A stretch of DNA of 64,000 nt from Nemertoderma westbladi (taxonomy: Eukaryota; Xenacoelomorpha; Nemertodermatida; Nemertodermatidae). Shown one piece after another: positions 12,150 through 22,890 of this stretch (positions are counted from its first letter, which is position 1; every line of letters begins with the position of its first letter). The DNA is taken from NCBI GenBank assembly GCA_032718475.1, contig JAUCBJ010009092.1:1-64000 (forward strand), given 5' to 3'. Below the pieces are notes generated by a model. It was not told where the DNA came from. It saw nothing but the letters and a program-made list of their open reading frames with translations, and searched no databases. A program made the translations under genes and the position numbers.

Positions 12150-12560
12150 ATAAATGTTCTAGAACATATTGCTGTACCCAAACATAAAAGAACAGCATTC
12201 TCTATGTGAAGTCTAATTCTGTATAGAAACAATTTGTTGTATATTTTGGAAGCTGCCAGAAATAGAGAAAGATCCAACGATAGTTTGTTATGGTATACCG
12301 AGGTCTCCTTTCTTAGGGAGAGGCTTTAGTTGACTTTTAGTCCATATTGGTAGTGGCTTTTCCCCTTTCAGCATCTGGTTGCAAACATCTAATAATAGTC
12401 TGTTCAGCACTCCTGTTTTACATACCTCTGCAAGGATTTCAACCAATCCACTCGCTTTATGATAGGACATGCTTTTTAATGCTTCTCTGGAGTTCGGCAG
12501 GTTGAAGCGTCTTGCAATATCTTTTCCTTGTAAGTAGGACTGAACTCGATGTTTGGTGGC
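12150..12560 (-). mobile_element. RTE-like LINE reverse transcriptase fragment
   Basis: On the minus strand the frame contains KASGLVEILAEV, then a leucine-rich helix, then PLPKKGDLGIP, followed after a frame change by AASKIYNKLFLYRI. This order matches reverse transcriptase motifs 1 to 2 of non-LTR elements (K-A-x-G-x-D-x-I, P-I-P-K-K-G-D, Y-K-L-L-N-R-I). The catalytic aspartates of later motifs are absent. It is a diverged pseudogene of a family different from LINE-A. Confidence 0.65.
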
Positions 12561-13324
12561 TGCACTTATACTTTTACTTTAGGCCTACAGCTACACTACT
12601 GTAATAATGCTGCTAGTACGTAATGGTATGGGGTTCTGGATGTTCAAGCTGCTAAACTTTCTCAACTTTGTTGATGTTTTCGTCTGTTGGTTGTTCAGCT
12701 TCCTATATTGCATTATCAGTTCTAAATTTCTACCAGTCATAGTTGATTCGCTTGTTTGTCCTGGGTTTGCTGGCTCTCAAACTGAGTCTGATTCTGCAGT
12801 CACGATTATGAGGTCAGAAGCAATTATAGGTTGAACGAGTTGTATGCCTCGCAGTTAAATGTCCGCAGCTTCTCCTTGCTCTTTTCGAATGCGGTGTTAG
12901 TTAGTATCACTTCACATTTTTTCCTATTATCTAAGAGTAAGCACCCATTTCTGTTCTGCAGAAATGGGATTCTTTCTTTCACCCATTTCTTTTGATCGCA
13001 TTCAGATCACAAGCAATGACTTTAACAATTCGTTTCGGAATGACTTTATAAGTCCAGTCAGATCTTCTAGTCCTTGGCGACTGCTTGTTCTGGCTCTAAT
13101 GCATTGTTTGGACTGTAGCAACACATTAGTTGTCTTGTGATTCCTATTAAAATTGTTGTGGGGTTTTTGATCCTGGAATTTTTATATTTGATGGGGTTTA
13201 GTGTCAGAATTGCAAATGGACTTGGCAAAATTTCTACTCCACCAATTGATACATTGGCTGAATTGCTTTCTGCTGAATTTGCAGAACTGGGAATGGATGG
13301 ACGTTACAAACGACCATCCATGTT
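12561..13324. other. No gene recognised; possible LINE remnants on the minus strand
   Basis: The minus strand at about 12840-13120 has short pieces, broken by stops, that could be the region upstream of the reverse transcriptase in the adjacent fragment. The similarity is too weak to assert. A 71-codon frame at 13137-13352 (+) runs into a SINE fragment and is not a convincing gene. Confidence 0.35.
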
Positions 13325-13392
13325 GAATTACTGGGAGCAAACCTTGGGATAGGAGTAGCACCCGCGCGCCCCTACCTTCGGGTAGCAGCTAT
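13325..13392 (+). mobile_element. Truncated SINE fragment with a single 36-bp motif
   Basis: This piece starts with GAATTACTGGGAGCAAACC and contains one copy of the ATAGGAGTAGC...TTCGGGTAGCAG motif, then GCTAT, where similarity to the SINE stops. Together with the copy at 24.3 kb it shows that the ancestral SINE had only one motif, so the array at 1.8-5.1 kb is a secondary expansion. Confidence 0.75.
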
Positions 13393-13939
13393 TGAACAGG
13401 GAGATTGAGACAGGAAAGGGGGGAAACTTGATACAAATCCCGTCTAGCCTAGGCTAATTACTATTTCGTCTCAATATGTTAAATTTCCAATTTAGGGAAA
13501 GAAGCAGGTTACAGTACCATGTTATTCTTACCAAAACAATAAGCGAAAGTCATAGGAAAGGATATAGTTTTACTTTTGGGAGTAACCAGCTGTTATTTGC
13601 GTCGATTCTTCCCTAGAGAGAGATTAATTTTGATTCCTAGAACTTTTAACTTGACTTAACTTTTAAATTAAATATCATGCACAAAATATAAAGAAAGTCA
13701 ATATATATTTCAGATATGAAGTTTACATCCAACGGATACTGTAGCAGTCAATAATATAAGAAGAGTTTGCTCGCAAGTATTATTCTGGAGAGCGGCTGAA
13801 GACATTAATATGCAGCCACCACTAGCTGTTGACGCAGCAATTTCTAAATTGGGCTTTAAATTTTTATTGCAAGTGTGCGAATAAGGACTGTCATAACGTG
13901 TAAATAAATATATTATTATCAAAAATTAAACAGGATACG
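13393..13939. other. No gene seen
   Basis: This is AT-rich unique DNA. No open frame or repeat stands out. Confidence 0.45.
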
Positions 13940-13992
13940 AATATGTTACAAAATGTGACGGGACGAGATCCCGTCACATTTTGTAACATATT
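13940..13992. repeat. Perfect inverted repeat, 24-bp arms, 5-base loop
   Basis: The arms at 13940-13963 and 13969-13992 (AATATGTTACAAAATG... and its exact complement) enclose CGAGA. A related word, GCGAGATCCCGACC, follows at 14012. No T run or gene context suggests a terminator, so this may be a small fold-back element. Confidence 0.9.
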
Positions 13993-14232
13993 TTTTTGAT
14001 ATTTATATGTTGGCGCGAGATCCCGACCGGTTGACTTTGTGGTGGTTGTTCCTACACGCACGCTGGCTGACTGATGGATGGACTGACTTGGCCCTAGGCG
14101 GTGAATAAAGAGTTTGTCTGTTGAACTTTGCTGTTGTTAATCGATTGACAATATACTGATGAATAGTTACCGGTAGTGGCAACAGCACAGCGTAGCAGCG
14201 GAAACTGTTTCACCTCTACTATAATGAGTAAA

Positions 14233-14290
14233 ATTCCAACTGGTTGGAATACACGTAACCGTTAATATAATATATTAACGGTTACGTGTA
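14233..14290. repeat. Two adjoining short palindromes
   Basis: ATTCCAAC-TG-GTTGGAAT (14233-14250) is immediately followed by a palindrome at 14250-14290. The latter has 20-bp arms around a single A at 14270, beginning TACACGTAACCGTTAATAT. Both are exact. Confidence 0.9.
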
Positions 14291-14295
14291 CGTGT

Positions 14296-14546
14296 AAGGT
14301 CTAAGGGAGGTAGATCCATGGGGTGGTAAGTAGCCAATGGGAGGCCAGCACATGGCAATGAGTGTATCGGTTGGAGGCCAATAACGTGTCAGCCTATTAG
14401 GCTGTAATTTCCCCTTTAAATATTAAAGGGGAAATTACAGCCTAATAGGCTGACACGTTATTGGCCTCCAACCGATACACTCATTGCCATGTGCTGGCCT
14501 CCCATTGGCTACTTACCACCCCATGGATCTACCTCCCTTAGACCTT
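14296..14546. repeat. Perfect 124-bp-arm palindrome with a 3-base loop
   Basis: Positions 14296-14419 and 14423-14546 are exact reverse complements, with ATA at the centre (14420-14422). The outer ends read AAGGTCTAAGGG and CCCTTAGACCTT. There is no coding capacity beyond short frames through the arms. No clear target-site duplication was identified. It may be a fold-back (MITE-like) element or a very recent inverted duplication. Confidence 0.95.
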
Positions 14547-14617
14547 TGGTTAGCCTCTACCCACTGAGGTGGATTGTTCGCCATGTTGGGTACCTTGATA
14601 GCCAACGTGGTAAATTG

Positions 14618-14641
14618 CCCCCCCCCCCCCCCCCCCCCCCC
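14618..14641. repeat. 24-base C homopolymer
   Basis: An uninterrupted run of 24 C lies 71 bp beyond the palindrome. Its length may be affected by sequencing error. Confidence 0.9.
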
Positions 14642-16131
14642 ATTTTGTGGTTGGAATGCATAGCGGAATGGATCCGCTAACACAAAATTTGTAACTCCTA
14701 ACTGCAACCATAATACTTATTCCTTAAAATTTTAGTTTCTCCTGCTTAGTTTCTTCTTATTTATGAATGACAATTGTCTCAATAGGTAAATATACCCATG
14801 CAGGTTAACTTATTATTGTTGCTATGTAAAACATCTGTCGTTAAGATAAATAGTGTTCTAGAAAAAAATGCTCAATGCGGAGTATGTGAAATATAACATA
14901 ATTTCAAATGGCTTATACAAGTGAACACTTTCAGCAAAAAAAACTGCAGTCATACCCAATTTGAACGGTGGTCGCCACTGTCTACTTGACTATTAGGAGG
15001 AGGGAGATGAAACTAACTCTGTTTCAAATTTCATGCAATCTCATTTCGATTTGTGGGGAGGGGGGGCACGTACCTGAATTTTAGTATTATTGTTATTTTA
15101 ATTCGGTCAGTACCGACATAATGCACAGCTTAACATAATAAAATGTATAGCGTGGACAGAAATGTAGACGATAAATATAAAACAATTAAACATACTAAAA
15201 TTAATTTGATTCAACAAGGTGACTAGCTGGATGCCGAGATTCAATGTAAGAAGATCTCATTAGTTCGAAATTATATTGAAAGTTAATTTCATTAATGGAG
15301 TAACACTTTGCAAGGAAGACATAGTCTTCAGTATCTTTTAGAGATAGACTACCCTTGTTCAGCAGTGACACCAACCATTGAAGTTCAAAACAGTTGATTG
15401 AACACAGATGGCAGGTAGCATGACTTTCGTGCAGTTTCGTAGCAGCCACTGATACCAATGAAACGACCCCCACAGCTGGTTGACAGGAGATAACGTAAGA
15501 GTTATAGCATCCGTGGCTTTGGGCACATCTTTATTTATACGTTCGATCAGGTTGATACATTTAACAAAAGCTATTTGTGATACAGTGTTACAGCCCATGG
15601 CGAGTTTGAGTGTCGCATTACTAAGGTCGTTCCCACAGTTTAGGATGCTTCTCATTGACTTTCGTATCTGCCTGTCGAGTACACCAGTAGTCACAGATAA
15701 CGTAAGGGAGCTAAAGTAAAATTCAATACCATATTATGTAATGGCCTTCCAAAATATCGATACTGTTGAGAGGGAGTGTTGGCGCACTGTCCACGCCTCT
15801 TTGGTGAAAAATAGCTGAAAAATAGGTGAAAAATAGCTGAAGCAGATGAAATTCACTGTAAACAAACATGCAGCACTGACGATGACGACACTATATCCAT
15901 GGTGTATTGGCGTGAAGTTTTAGGAAGCCCTATTTTTAGACATAAAATTCGTCAACACTCTCTAAGTCTGTCATTAAGAAATCTGGTGAGACCAGCCAGG
16001 AACTAGCTTATATAGTTTAGAGATTTGATTATATTTCTACATACAGGCATTTTTATTGTATTTGAAGTAGTTATGTATTGCTTTACCCGGGGCGCCGGGT
16101 GTGTAATAATTAAATATTATTAATGTTGTAG
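14642..16131. other. No gene recognised; R1 fragment and unidentified coding-like frames
   Basis: An R1-like stretch (GGAGGGAGATGAAACTAAC through a G run) occupies about 14955-15075. On the minus strand, two overlapping open frames (15201-15473 and 15359-15694) have protein-like composition but no motif I recognise. They could be a frameshifted remnant. If the Cys-loop gene is continuous, part of this region is its intron. Confidence 0.4.
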
Positions 16132-16263
16132 TCACCTACAATATCAAAGACGTAATATTCCACTGGGCCGCTGAGAATGCAATCTCGAGAGAAGATATTG
16201 AACTTGCTCAGTTTACTATCGAAGGGATCAAGTACAAAGAATACACAGCAAAGTTCCCCGCAG
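16132..16263 (+). CDS. Cys-loop receptor exon: end of the ligand-binding domain
   Basis: This 132-bp exon has a TGTTGTAG acceptor at 16131 and a GTAATT donor at 16264. It starts with 2 bases of a split codon and ends with 1. The 43 complete codons read TYNIKDVIFHW, then AISREDIELAQFTIEG, then YTAKFPA. This matches the segment after the Cys loop in GABA, glycine and glutamate-gated chloride channels: the (D/T)DVxFxW strand, then the (L/I)ELxQFxI strand of the loop-C side. The second cysteine pair seen in glycine and glutamate-gated receptors near loop C is absent, which favours a GABA-receptor-like or divergent subtype. The protein would be a pentameric plasma-membrane channel. The upstream exon with the Cys loop itself was not found. 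Confidence 0.85.
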
Positions 16264-17281
16264 GTAATTCGACTGTTGCTTGTTTTATTACCAATATTAT
16301 CCATTATTATTGAGTTATGTATTTGTATAATAACATGTGTGTGTTTATTTGAGGCAATATGATAACATAAGATAAATATTGAATAAGTCGCTTATTGTGA
16401 CCGAATTTTTGCATTCCATATTGTCCGGTTTGGAACTGCTGCAATCCCCTTAAAGTTCTTATCGTTTCATCCGATCGGATAGGTGTAATCCAGGAACATT
16501 GAGGTGATCGCTGCAATCCATTGCATGGTATGACAATACCAATGGATATGTAATGTGGCGATTATCTGACCAGAAACCAAGGCGGCCAGAATCCCAGTCA
16601 GACACTGACGTGTACACAGACGTTGTTTCTGTTAGACATTTGCCGTATTAATCTTTCACAGTTGAAATCCCCCCCAATTACTATTATATTACTGTGTGGG
16701 TATCCGTATCACGCTCGTGTGATTTTTATCTTGTGAAGTAGATTCTAGTGTTCTAATTAGTTACTGTACTGTATGTCCGATGTGATATGTATGTTATTTT
16801 AGTTATTGTAAATTGTGACAAGTTTACGCCACCTGATTAACTCCAAAAGTCTTCCTATTTGCCTTTCACACCTATCAGATTGTTCCACAGGTTTTTCACC
16901 ATAGATTATTCACCATTCTAAATGTCCCAATTTTTCATTAAAAATAAGTCTATTTAATTAGATCTATGATAAATTAGGCCGTTAACTGAAAACTTACAGA
17001 TTACAGGTATGGGACCGAATTATACACGACCACATTGTCATAGTATTCGACTGATGGGTCATGTGGTCTATCTCCCACAAACTCGGAGACATTGTCTTAG
17101 TGATAATTATCCGGACAGGATAGTCAAAAATGGATCGTACAGAAGGAATTATCCTAGATATAATTGCTGGGTCGAATTTTCGATTTGATATTGTGAGAAT
17201 GTGTTTTATTTTCTGGGAAATCTTGAAAAATCCCATGTCTATGCTGTTTTTTTTAAGGGATCTACAGTGGACTAGAGGCAG

Positions 17282-17410
17282 TGTTTATATTTAAGAGGAG
17301 TGTTGGATTCTACCTAATGCAGACATATGTTCCAGCCTTTTTGTGCGTCGTTATTTCCTGTGTTAGTTTCTGGATTAGAAGAGATGCAACGCCAGCCCGG
17401 GCAAGTTTAG
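17282..17410 (+). CDS. Cys-loop receptor exon: M1 and the PAR motif
   Basis: This 129-bp exon has a GAGGCAG acceptor at 17281 and a GTGAGT donor at 17411. Both ends are in phase 1, compatible with the preceding and following exons. The translation runs VFIFKRSVGFYLMQTY, then VPAFLCVVISCVSFWI, then RRDATPARASLG. FKRxxGFYLxQTYxP followed by VSFWI is the hallmark of M1. PAR just before M2 is the signature of anion-selective channels. The usual LSWVSFWI reads ISCVSFWI here, so the tryptophan is replaced by cysteine. The final G is split with the next exon. The intron that follows is about 11.3 kb and holds LINE fragments, a SINE and the 30-bp array. Confidence 0.93.
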
Positions 17411-17525
17411 GTGAGTTCTGGAATAAAATTACACGTTGGATGAAGCTGTAATGCTGTAGTGTAGTAGTGTTATGGAAACTAGACTGTTAGGCGAGGAGGG
17501 AAGGAACAAGTATTTTTGGTGTTGT

Positions 17526-17735
17526 CGTGTTTCGGCAACTGATAGTAGCGTTAGAGCCGCGTTTCGGCAACTCGTAGTCGCGTTTCGGCAACATGGTAAC
17601 AAGGTTGTGTTTTTGCAACTGAGTGATGCATTTTCGAACTCATAGTTTCATTTCGGCAACTCATAGTTGCATTTTGGCAACTGTTAACAGGATGCGCTTA
17701 GGCAAACTGATAGATGCGTTTCGGCAACTTGTAAA
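17526..17735 (+). repeat. Degenerate TTTCGGCAACT repeat cluster
   Basis: At least eight diverged copies of a roughly 20-bp motif centred on GTTTCGGCAACT, spaced irregularly, lie in the M1-M2 intron. A cluster in the opposite orientation (AGTTGCCGAAACG) lies at 24.02-24.16 kb. Confidence 0.75.
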
Positions 17736-18196
17736 CAAAGGCCAACTGGATACTGTATAGAGCCTACAGTATAGAGATAGGTGGAATCTCAACGTCACCA
17801 TCGCATTGTATTAACATAGGGCAGAGCAATTCAGTATTATTTATTACCTTTGCCTCATTATGTTTCCCATTATTCATTTTCATTCTACAATATTTTACCC
17901 GCGCCTACTCCAACACTACTTCGAGTTATATAGAAACTGATGATATTAATTCCATATATTGTCTACATATTATTCGATATATTATAAGTCTATTAATTCA
18001 ATCTGATATTATAATTCAATCTGATATTAATTCACACAGTACTGTTTATCTATTCCCCTTTTCAATTTTGGTTTTTCAACTCGCCTTCGACTCAGTAGAT
18101 AGAATTTAGAATCCGACATATCTCAGGATCAGTTTGCGCCCAAAATGGAGAGCGTACAATGATTAGTTCTAATTTTAGGTTAGTTTGAGTAACACC

Positions 18197-18248
18197 TGTC
18201 CAGCGTCACGGACGGAACGTCACGGGTGGAAAAAAATTCTACATTTAT
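18197..18248 (+). repeat. Left 52-bp direct repeat flanking the LINE cluster
   Basis: The sequence starts TGTCCAGCGTCACGG and ends TACATTTAT. It recurs at 23854-23905 with a single mismatch (C to A at position 43). The right copy starts exactly at the LINE-A 3' terminus, so the pair may be a long target-site duplication. Confidence 0.85.
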
Positions 18249-18283
18249 ATTATATGATTATATGATATATATATGATTTATTT

Positions 18284-19157
18284 TACAGGAGCTAATAAAC
18301 CAACAGGTTGATGCCATCAATGATGCTGACGACAGCAGGCAATCATCCCAGGCATGGAAATCGATCAATCTGCTTACTGGTCGGAAAAGCCAACCAACCA
18401 CCAAGGTTAAGGCTGAATCACCAGCCGATCGCCTCAATGGTTGGAAAGCCCACTTTGAAAAGCTCCTCAATAATGACAGGGTATTGCCTGATAACTTTAT
18501 AGAAGTAAAAGTGTCTGAGTCTGTACTCCCAGATATTCTCATTGGCGATATCTCCTTTGCAGAAGTGAAGGCTGCTGCAAAGAGCATTAAGACCAATCGG
18601 GGCAGTGGAGTAGATGGTGTTCCCCCTGAGGTCTTTAAAATACCTGAGTGTTTAAAGCTCATCTATCCCATCATAGTAGACATGTACAGAACAACAAGAG
18701 GCCTACGAGAAATGAAAACAAATAAGTTGGTGCCAGTTCCCAATAAGGGCAACCTAACACTCTATGGTTCTTTTCGGGGATCTCATTAATCTCGATTGCT
18801 GCAATGCTATACAATAGAATTCTATTAAATCGCATCAGGGACCCATTGAGAGACTGCTCCGTGGAAATCAGAATGGGTTCCGTAAAGGTCGTGGGACCAT
18901 GGAGCCCATTTTGGCACTTAGAAGGATAATTTAAGAGTTATCAAAAAAGAAGGACAGGCATCTGGCTGTTATATTTGTTGACTTCTTCAAGGACTTTGAT
19001 TCAGTCTCTCGCTCACGTATGTTCAGCATACTTTCATTATATGGGATTCCTGATGAAATTATTCCAGCAATCAGATCAGTATACGATGGTTCGACAACAT
19101 TTGTGTCTACTGTTGATGGTGACACAGAACCATTTTAAGTGTTATGGGGCATCCTCC
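18284..19157 (+). mobile_element. LINE-A reverse transcriptase N-terminal fragment
   Basis: The frame from 18284 reads through ELINQQVDAI and SPADRLNGWKAHFE to the reverse transcriptase segments GVDGVPPEVFK and KLVPVPNKGN, then FRGISLISIAA after a one-base shift near 18780. Stops and shifts break the later part, before the catalytic aspartate motif. It is cut at GGGGCATCCTCC and joined to an inverted LINE-A 3' end. The copy is dead and 5'-truncated, although the minus-strand copy at 21.4-22.9 kb is closely similar. Confidence 0.85.
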
Positions 19158-19437
19158 GGATACTAGGATGGCATGCTGCATTGCAGCTGCATTTTTAAGA
19201 ATGCTGTGCCAGCTTATCGACAAAATTGCACCGCCACAATGCCCTATCACCCATGACATTTGCTAGATCATCCGCATCTTCAAGGCCAGTGTCCTTTAAG
19301 ATGCGTCTCAAGAAAGTCATGGGCTGTCCACCATGCTTATTCACTCCATGAGGCTGCCAAAGTACAAGATTATGCACTGGTTGGTCCTCACGGCGAAAGC
19401 AATGTCCTGCAAAGCGGAGGCGATTTTGTTCTAGTGT
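19158..19437 (-). mobile_element. LINE-A 3' end, inverted
   Basis: The minus strand carries the C-terminal segment beginning near LRFAGHCFRRED and running through LVLWQPHGVNKHGGQ and MTFLRRILKDTG to the stop and tail. It is fused tail-first to the fragment at 18.3-19.16 kb and cut at GATTTTGTTCTAGTG on its other side. Confidence 0.85.
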
Positions 19438-21188
19438 TCAATTCCATCAATAGAATCACAGCTCTGTGGAATATTCGAATTTTCTGGCCTCGATGTGCTC
19501 GATTCTTTTTTAATACCTACCGAGGTTACTCAATTCTGGTTCTCCATGGGCCTTCCGGAACTCTCCATTTACTCAGCAGAGAAGGGTTCACACAGGGAGA
19601 CCCTCTGTCAATGCTGGGATATGCTGTCGCTGTCTACCCCCTTATCCTAGAACTGAAATCTGACGAATATAATCAGGTATGGTTTGCAGATGATTCAGAG
19701 AACGTGGGCGAATTGATAAAGCTTCATTCGCATCATAAAGCGTGGACCATCCTATGGGTATTTCCCAGAGCCTGATAAAGGCACCCTTATCGTTGATAGT
19801 GGTGATGAGACAATTGCACGCCATTTATTCAGTGGACTCAGCATCAATGTGGACGGGAGTGGTGTGGTAAATGGTACCAGGACTCTGGGTGGATTCGTTG
19901 CTGATAACAGTCTCCTAAATCAGTATATATCTTCAAAGGTTTACAAGTGGGAGGCTGACATAGAACGCCTTGCAGAGATTGCCGTCAACCAACCACAAGC
20001 CGTCTACTCAGCCATAACACGCTCACTGCAATTTCAATGGGGATTTCTGCGAGTGATGCCATCTAGCACAAAGGAACTGTATACACAACACAAATAGAGA
20101 ACGCCTTGCATGACAAGTTCCTTCCAGCGATTATGGGTGGTTCAGTTTCCAATGTGGAACGGAAGCTGCTTTCCTTACCAGTAGGCAAAGGTGGCTTGGG
20201 AATCCCTGATCCGACTCAGACAGCAACTACCTCACTAGAGACTTCTCGATCCGCAATGCAAGTGGCATGTGAAGCAATCAAAAGTCGATCAGAAATTAAC
20301 TTTTATGAACATGGACGCTCCGTAAAGGAGGCACGGCAATCCCACTCCAAGCAGGCATGTGAACACGCCAACAACATCCTTGATTCGGTGCAGAACGAAT
20401 TACCCCCATCTCGTCGACGAGCAGTTGGAAGGGCCTCATCATCGACTTCGAGTTGGCTGACAGCACTTCCGCTCAAGTTACAAAACTTCGATCTGGCAGC
20501 CAATGAGTTTAGGGATGGTCTCAGTCTTCGCTATGGATGTCCTCTAGTTGGTGCCCCCACCAACTGTGGTGGCTGCGGTTCAGCATTCATGCTCTTGCAC
20601 GCCTTGGATTGCAAGAAGGGTGGTTTAGTAACATTGCGTCACAACGAGGTGCGAGATGCCCAGGGTGAGCTCTTTAGCCTGGTCTTCTCGGAGGCATCAG
20701 TAGAGAGAGAGCCCATCATCCGCTAGGCAGATGATCAACACAACATGGAAGGACTGCGAGGTGACTTATCTGTACGGGGATTCTGGCAGCAGCAGAGGAG
20801 GGCATTGTTTGATATTCGAGTTGTTGACTCTGACGCCCCCTCTTATGCTACCAGATCAGTACAGTAGCTATTGAGCAGCGCGGAAAGAGAGAAGAAAAAT
20901 AAATATCTGGAAGCTTGCGCACAACGTCAGGCTGACTTCTCCCCTTTGGATACCACAGTAGATGGCGTTCTGGGTACAGAGTACTCCATGGTCCTCCACC
21001 GCCTGGCTGAGTTCCTCAGTACCAAGTGGGATAAACCCTACTCCCAGGTAATGTGCTGGATCCGAACCAGACTGTCGTTTGCGACGCTGAGGGCCACCTG
21101 TGCCTGTTTTAGATCATCCAGGTCATGTTGGCGGTGCTCAGGTGTAATGTATGGAGCTGCACCACCTCGATTTACACTCGAGAACTAG
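19438..21188 (+). mobile_element. LINE-B reverse transcriptase to C-terminus, decayed
   Basis: A second LINE family follows in several frames. The frame at 19438-19775 holds REGFTQGDPLSM (motif 4-like) and QVWFADDSENVGEL, the catalytic F-A-D-D box. Frames at 19849-20097 and 20106-20726 continue with EADIERLAEIAVNQPQ, SLPVGKGGLGIPDP, STSSWLTALPL and a zinc motif of the form C-X2-C-X7-H-X3-C, ending KKGGLVTLRHNEVRD. The frame at 20871-21188 carries the end. At least four frameshifts or stops show it is inactive. The related fragment at 9.4-10.3 kb is far more diverged. Confidence 0.8.
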
Positions 21189-21397
21189 ACACTTCCTGCA
21201 GCTGGTATTGAATAATTTGAATTTTCAGGTTGTATAGTTTGCTGGGTTATCAACACTATTTTACTATAGCTATATATGTTTGTCTTCTGTCTTTCCTCCA
21301 CTTTTTGGCCATATTTCATTAATATTCTGTGCAGGTTATTGTTATTGTTATTTACCATGGAAATAATAACAAATTTTGTGTTTGTGAGTATAGTAGT
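21189..21397. other. Spacer between LINE-B and LINE-A copies; no gene seen
   Basis: About 200 bp without recognisable coding sequence. The abrupt resumption of LINE-A at TTTTGTTCTAGTG (21398) uses nearly the same internal breakpoint as the inverted fragment that ends at 19437. Confidence 0.5.
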
Positions 21398-22890
21398 TTT
21401 GTTCTAGTGTCAAGCTTGGGGGAACCAATGAGACACCTCCAATGTTATATAGTGTCTGGTTGGAGATGTGTGCATTGTACTTGACACAATGAACCCGGCG
21501 TAGCATTCTTGTGAATGTGCCATCCAGAGATTTGGTGTCCTCAGCAGTTAGAGCCCAGCATGGACTCCCATAGAGGAGTACTGGAACTACTGCTGCTCTA
21601 AATAATCGGACCTTAAGTTTCTGATTAATTCTCGTTGACTTCCAAATCCTGGAAAGCCTATTCAAGGCTGCCCATGCCTTTCCCTTACGTATTCGAAGGT
21701 CCTCACCTGACTTCCGGATCCATGATCCCAGGTAACAGAAGTCATCCACATGCTCAAGCATACCATCTGTTGAGCTTATGCTCATCCGATCAGAGACTTA
21801 CTGAGGACTTTCAAAATTAACTGTCAAAATTTTGGTCTTTCTGGAGTTAATAAAAAGACCAACACTAGAAACAGCATGTTCTAATGAGCTGAGGAGCCGT
21901 TGGGCCCCCTCTAGTGATTCTGAGAGTACTCCTAAGTCATCAGCAAAGTCTAGATCAGTTAGGTACTTGTCAGGATTTCCTCGACTTCTGGAGCCAGTAG
22001 GTGGAGATATCATCACCCCATCATCATTATGATGATCTAAGGACATGCGTAGAACATAGTCAACTACAATTATGAACAAGAATGGTGCAAGTGTGTCTCC
22101 CTGGAGGACGCCCCATAACACTTCAAATGGTTCTGTGTCACTGTCAACAGTAGACACAAATATTGTCGAACCATCCTATACTGATCTGATTGCTGCAATA
22201 CGATGCGATTTAATAGAATTCTATTGTATAGCTTTGCAGCAATCGAGATCAATGAGATTCCCCGAAAAGAACCATAGAGTGTTAGGTTGCCTTTCTTGGG
22301 AACTGGCACCAACTTATTTGTTTTCATTTCTTGTGGGACTCTTGTTGTTCGGTACATGTCTACTATGATGGGATAGATGAGCTTTAAACACTCAGGTATT
22401 TTAAAGACCTCAGGGGGAACACCATCTACTCCACTGGCACGATTGGTCTTAGTGCTCTTTGCAGCAGCCTTCACTTCTGCAAAGGAGATATCGCCAATGG
22501 GAATATCTGGGAGTACAGACTCAGACACTTTTACTTCTATAAAGTTATCAGGCAATACCCTGTCATTATTGTGGAGCTTTTCGAAGTGGGCCTTCCAACC
22601 ATTGAGGCGATCGGCTGGTGATTCAGCCTTAACCTTGGTGGTTGGTTGGCTTTTTCGACCAACAAGCAAGTTGATCAATCTCCATGCCTGGGATGATTGC
22701 CTGCTGTCGTCAGCATCATTGATGGCATCAACCTGTTGGTTTATTAGCTCCTGTAGATTAACAGAGTACTGCCTGTTCAGGGACCTAGATGCAGCCTTAA
22801 CTGCATTCTTGGCCGCTGTAGTCTGTTTGAGTCGGGACTCTTTCTGTGCCTTGTAGAGGTCATTTCGGCACTTCTGAATTGGGCATCCTC
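21398..22890 (-). mobile_element. LINE-A copy, minus strand, internal deletion
   Basis: This is the longest LINE-A copy. On the minus strand, 22912-22070 carries the pre-RT region and motifs (DRLNGWKAHFEKL, GVDGVPPEVFK, LVPVPKKGNLTLYGS, FRGISLISIAAKLYNRI). After an internal deletion of roughly 230 bp and a frame change, 22157-21798 carries GVLQGDTLAPFLF and LTDLDFADDLGVL, the catalytic F-A-D-D box. Then 21785-21348 carries the thumb and connection (YLGSWIRKSGEDLRIRKGK, LLYGSPCWALT). The 3' end is missing. Its 5' boundary abuts a + strand LINE-A piece head to head. Confidence 0.85.

Noticed and set aside
15201-15719. A protein gene on the minus strand
   Set aside because: Two overlapping frames look protein-like, but I recognise no domain, start or splice structure. 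They were left as unidentified.
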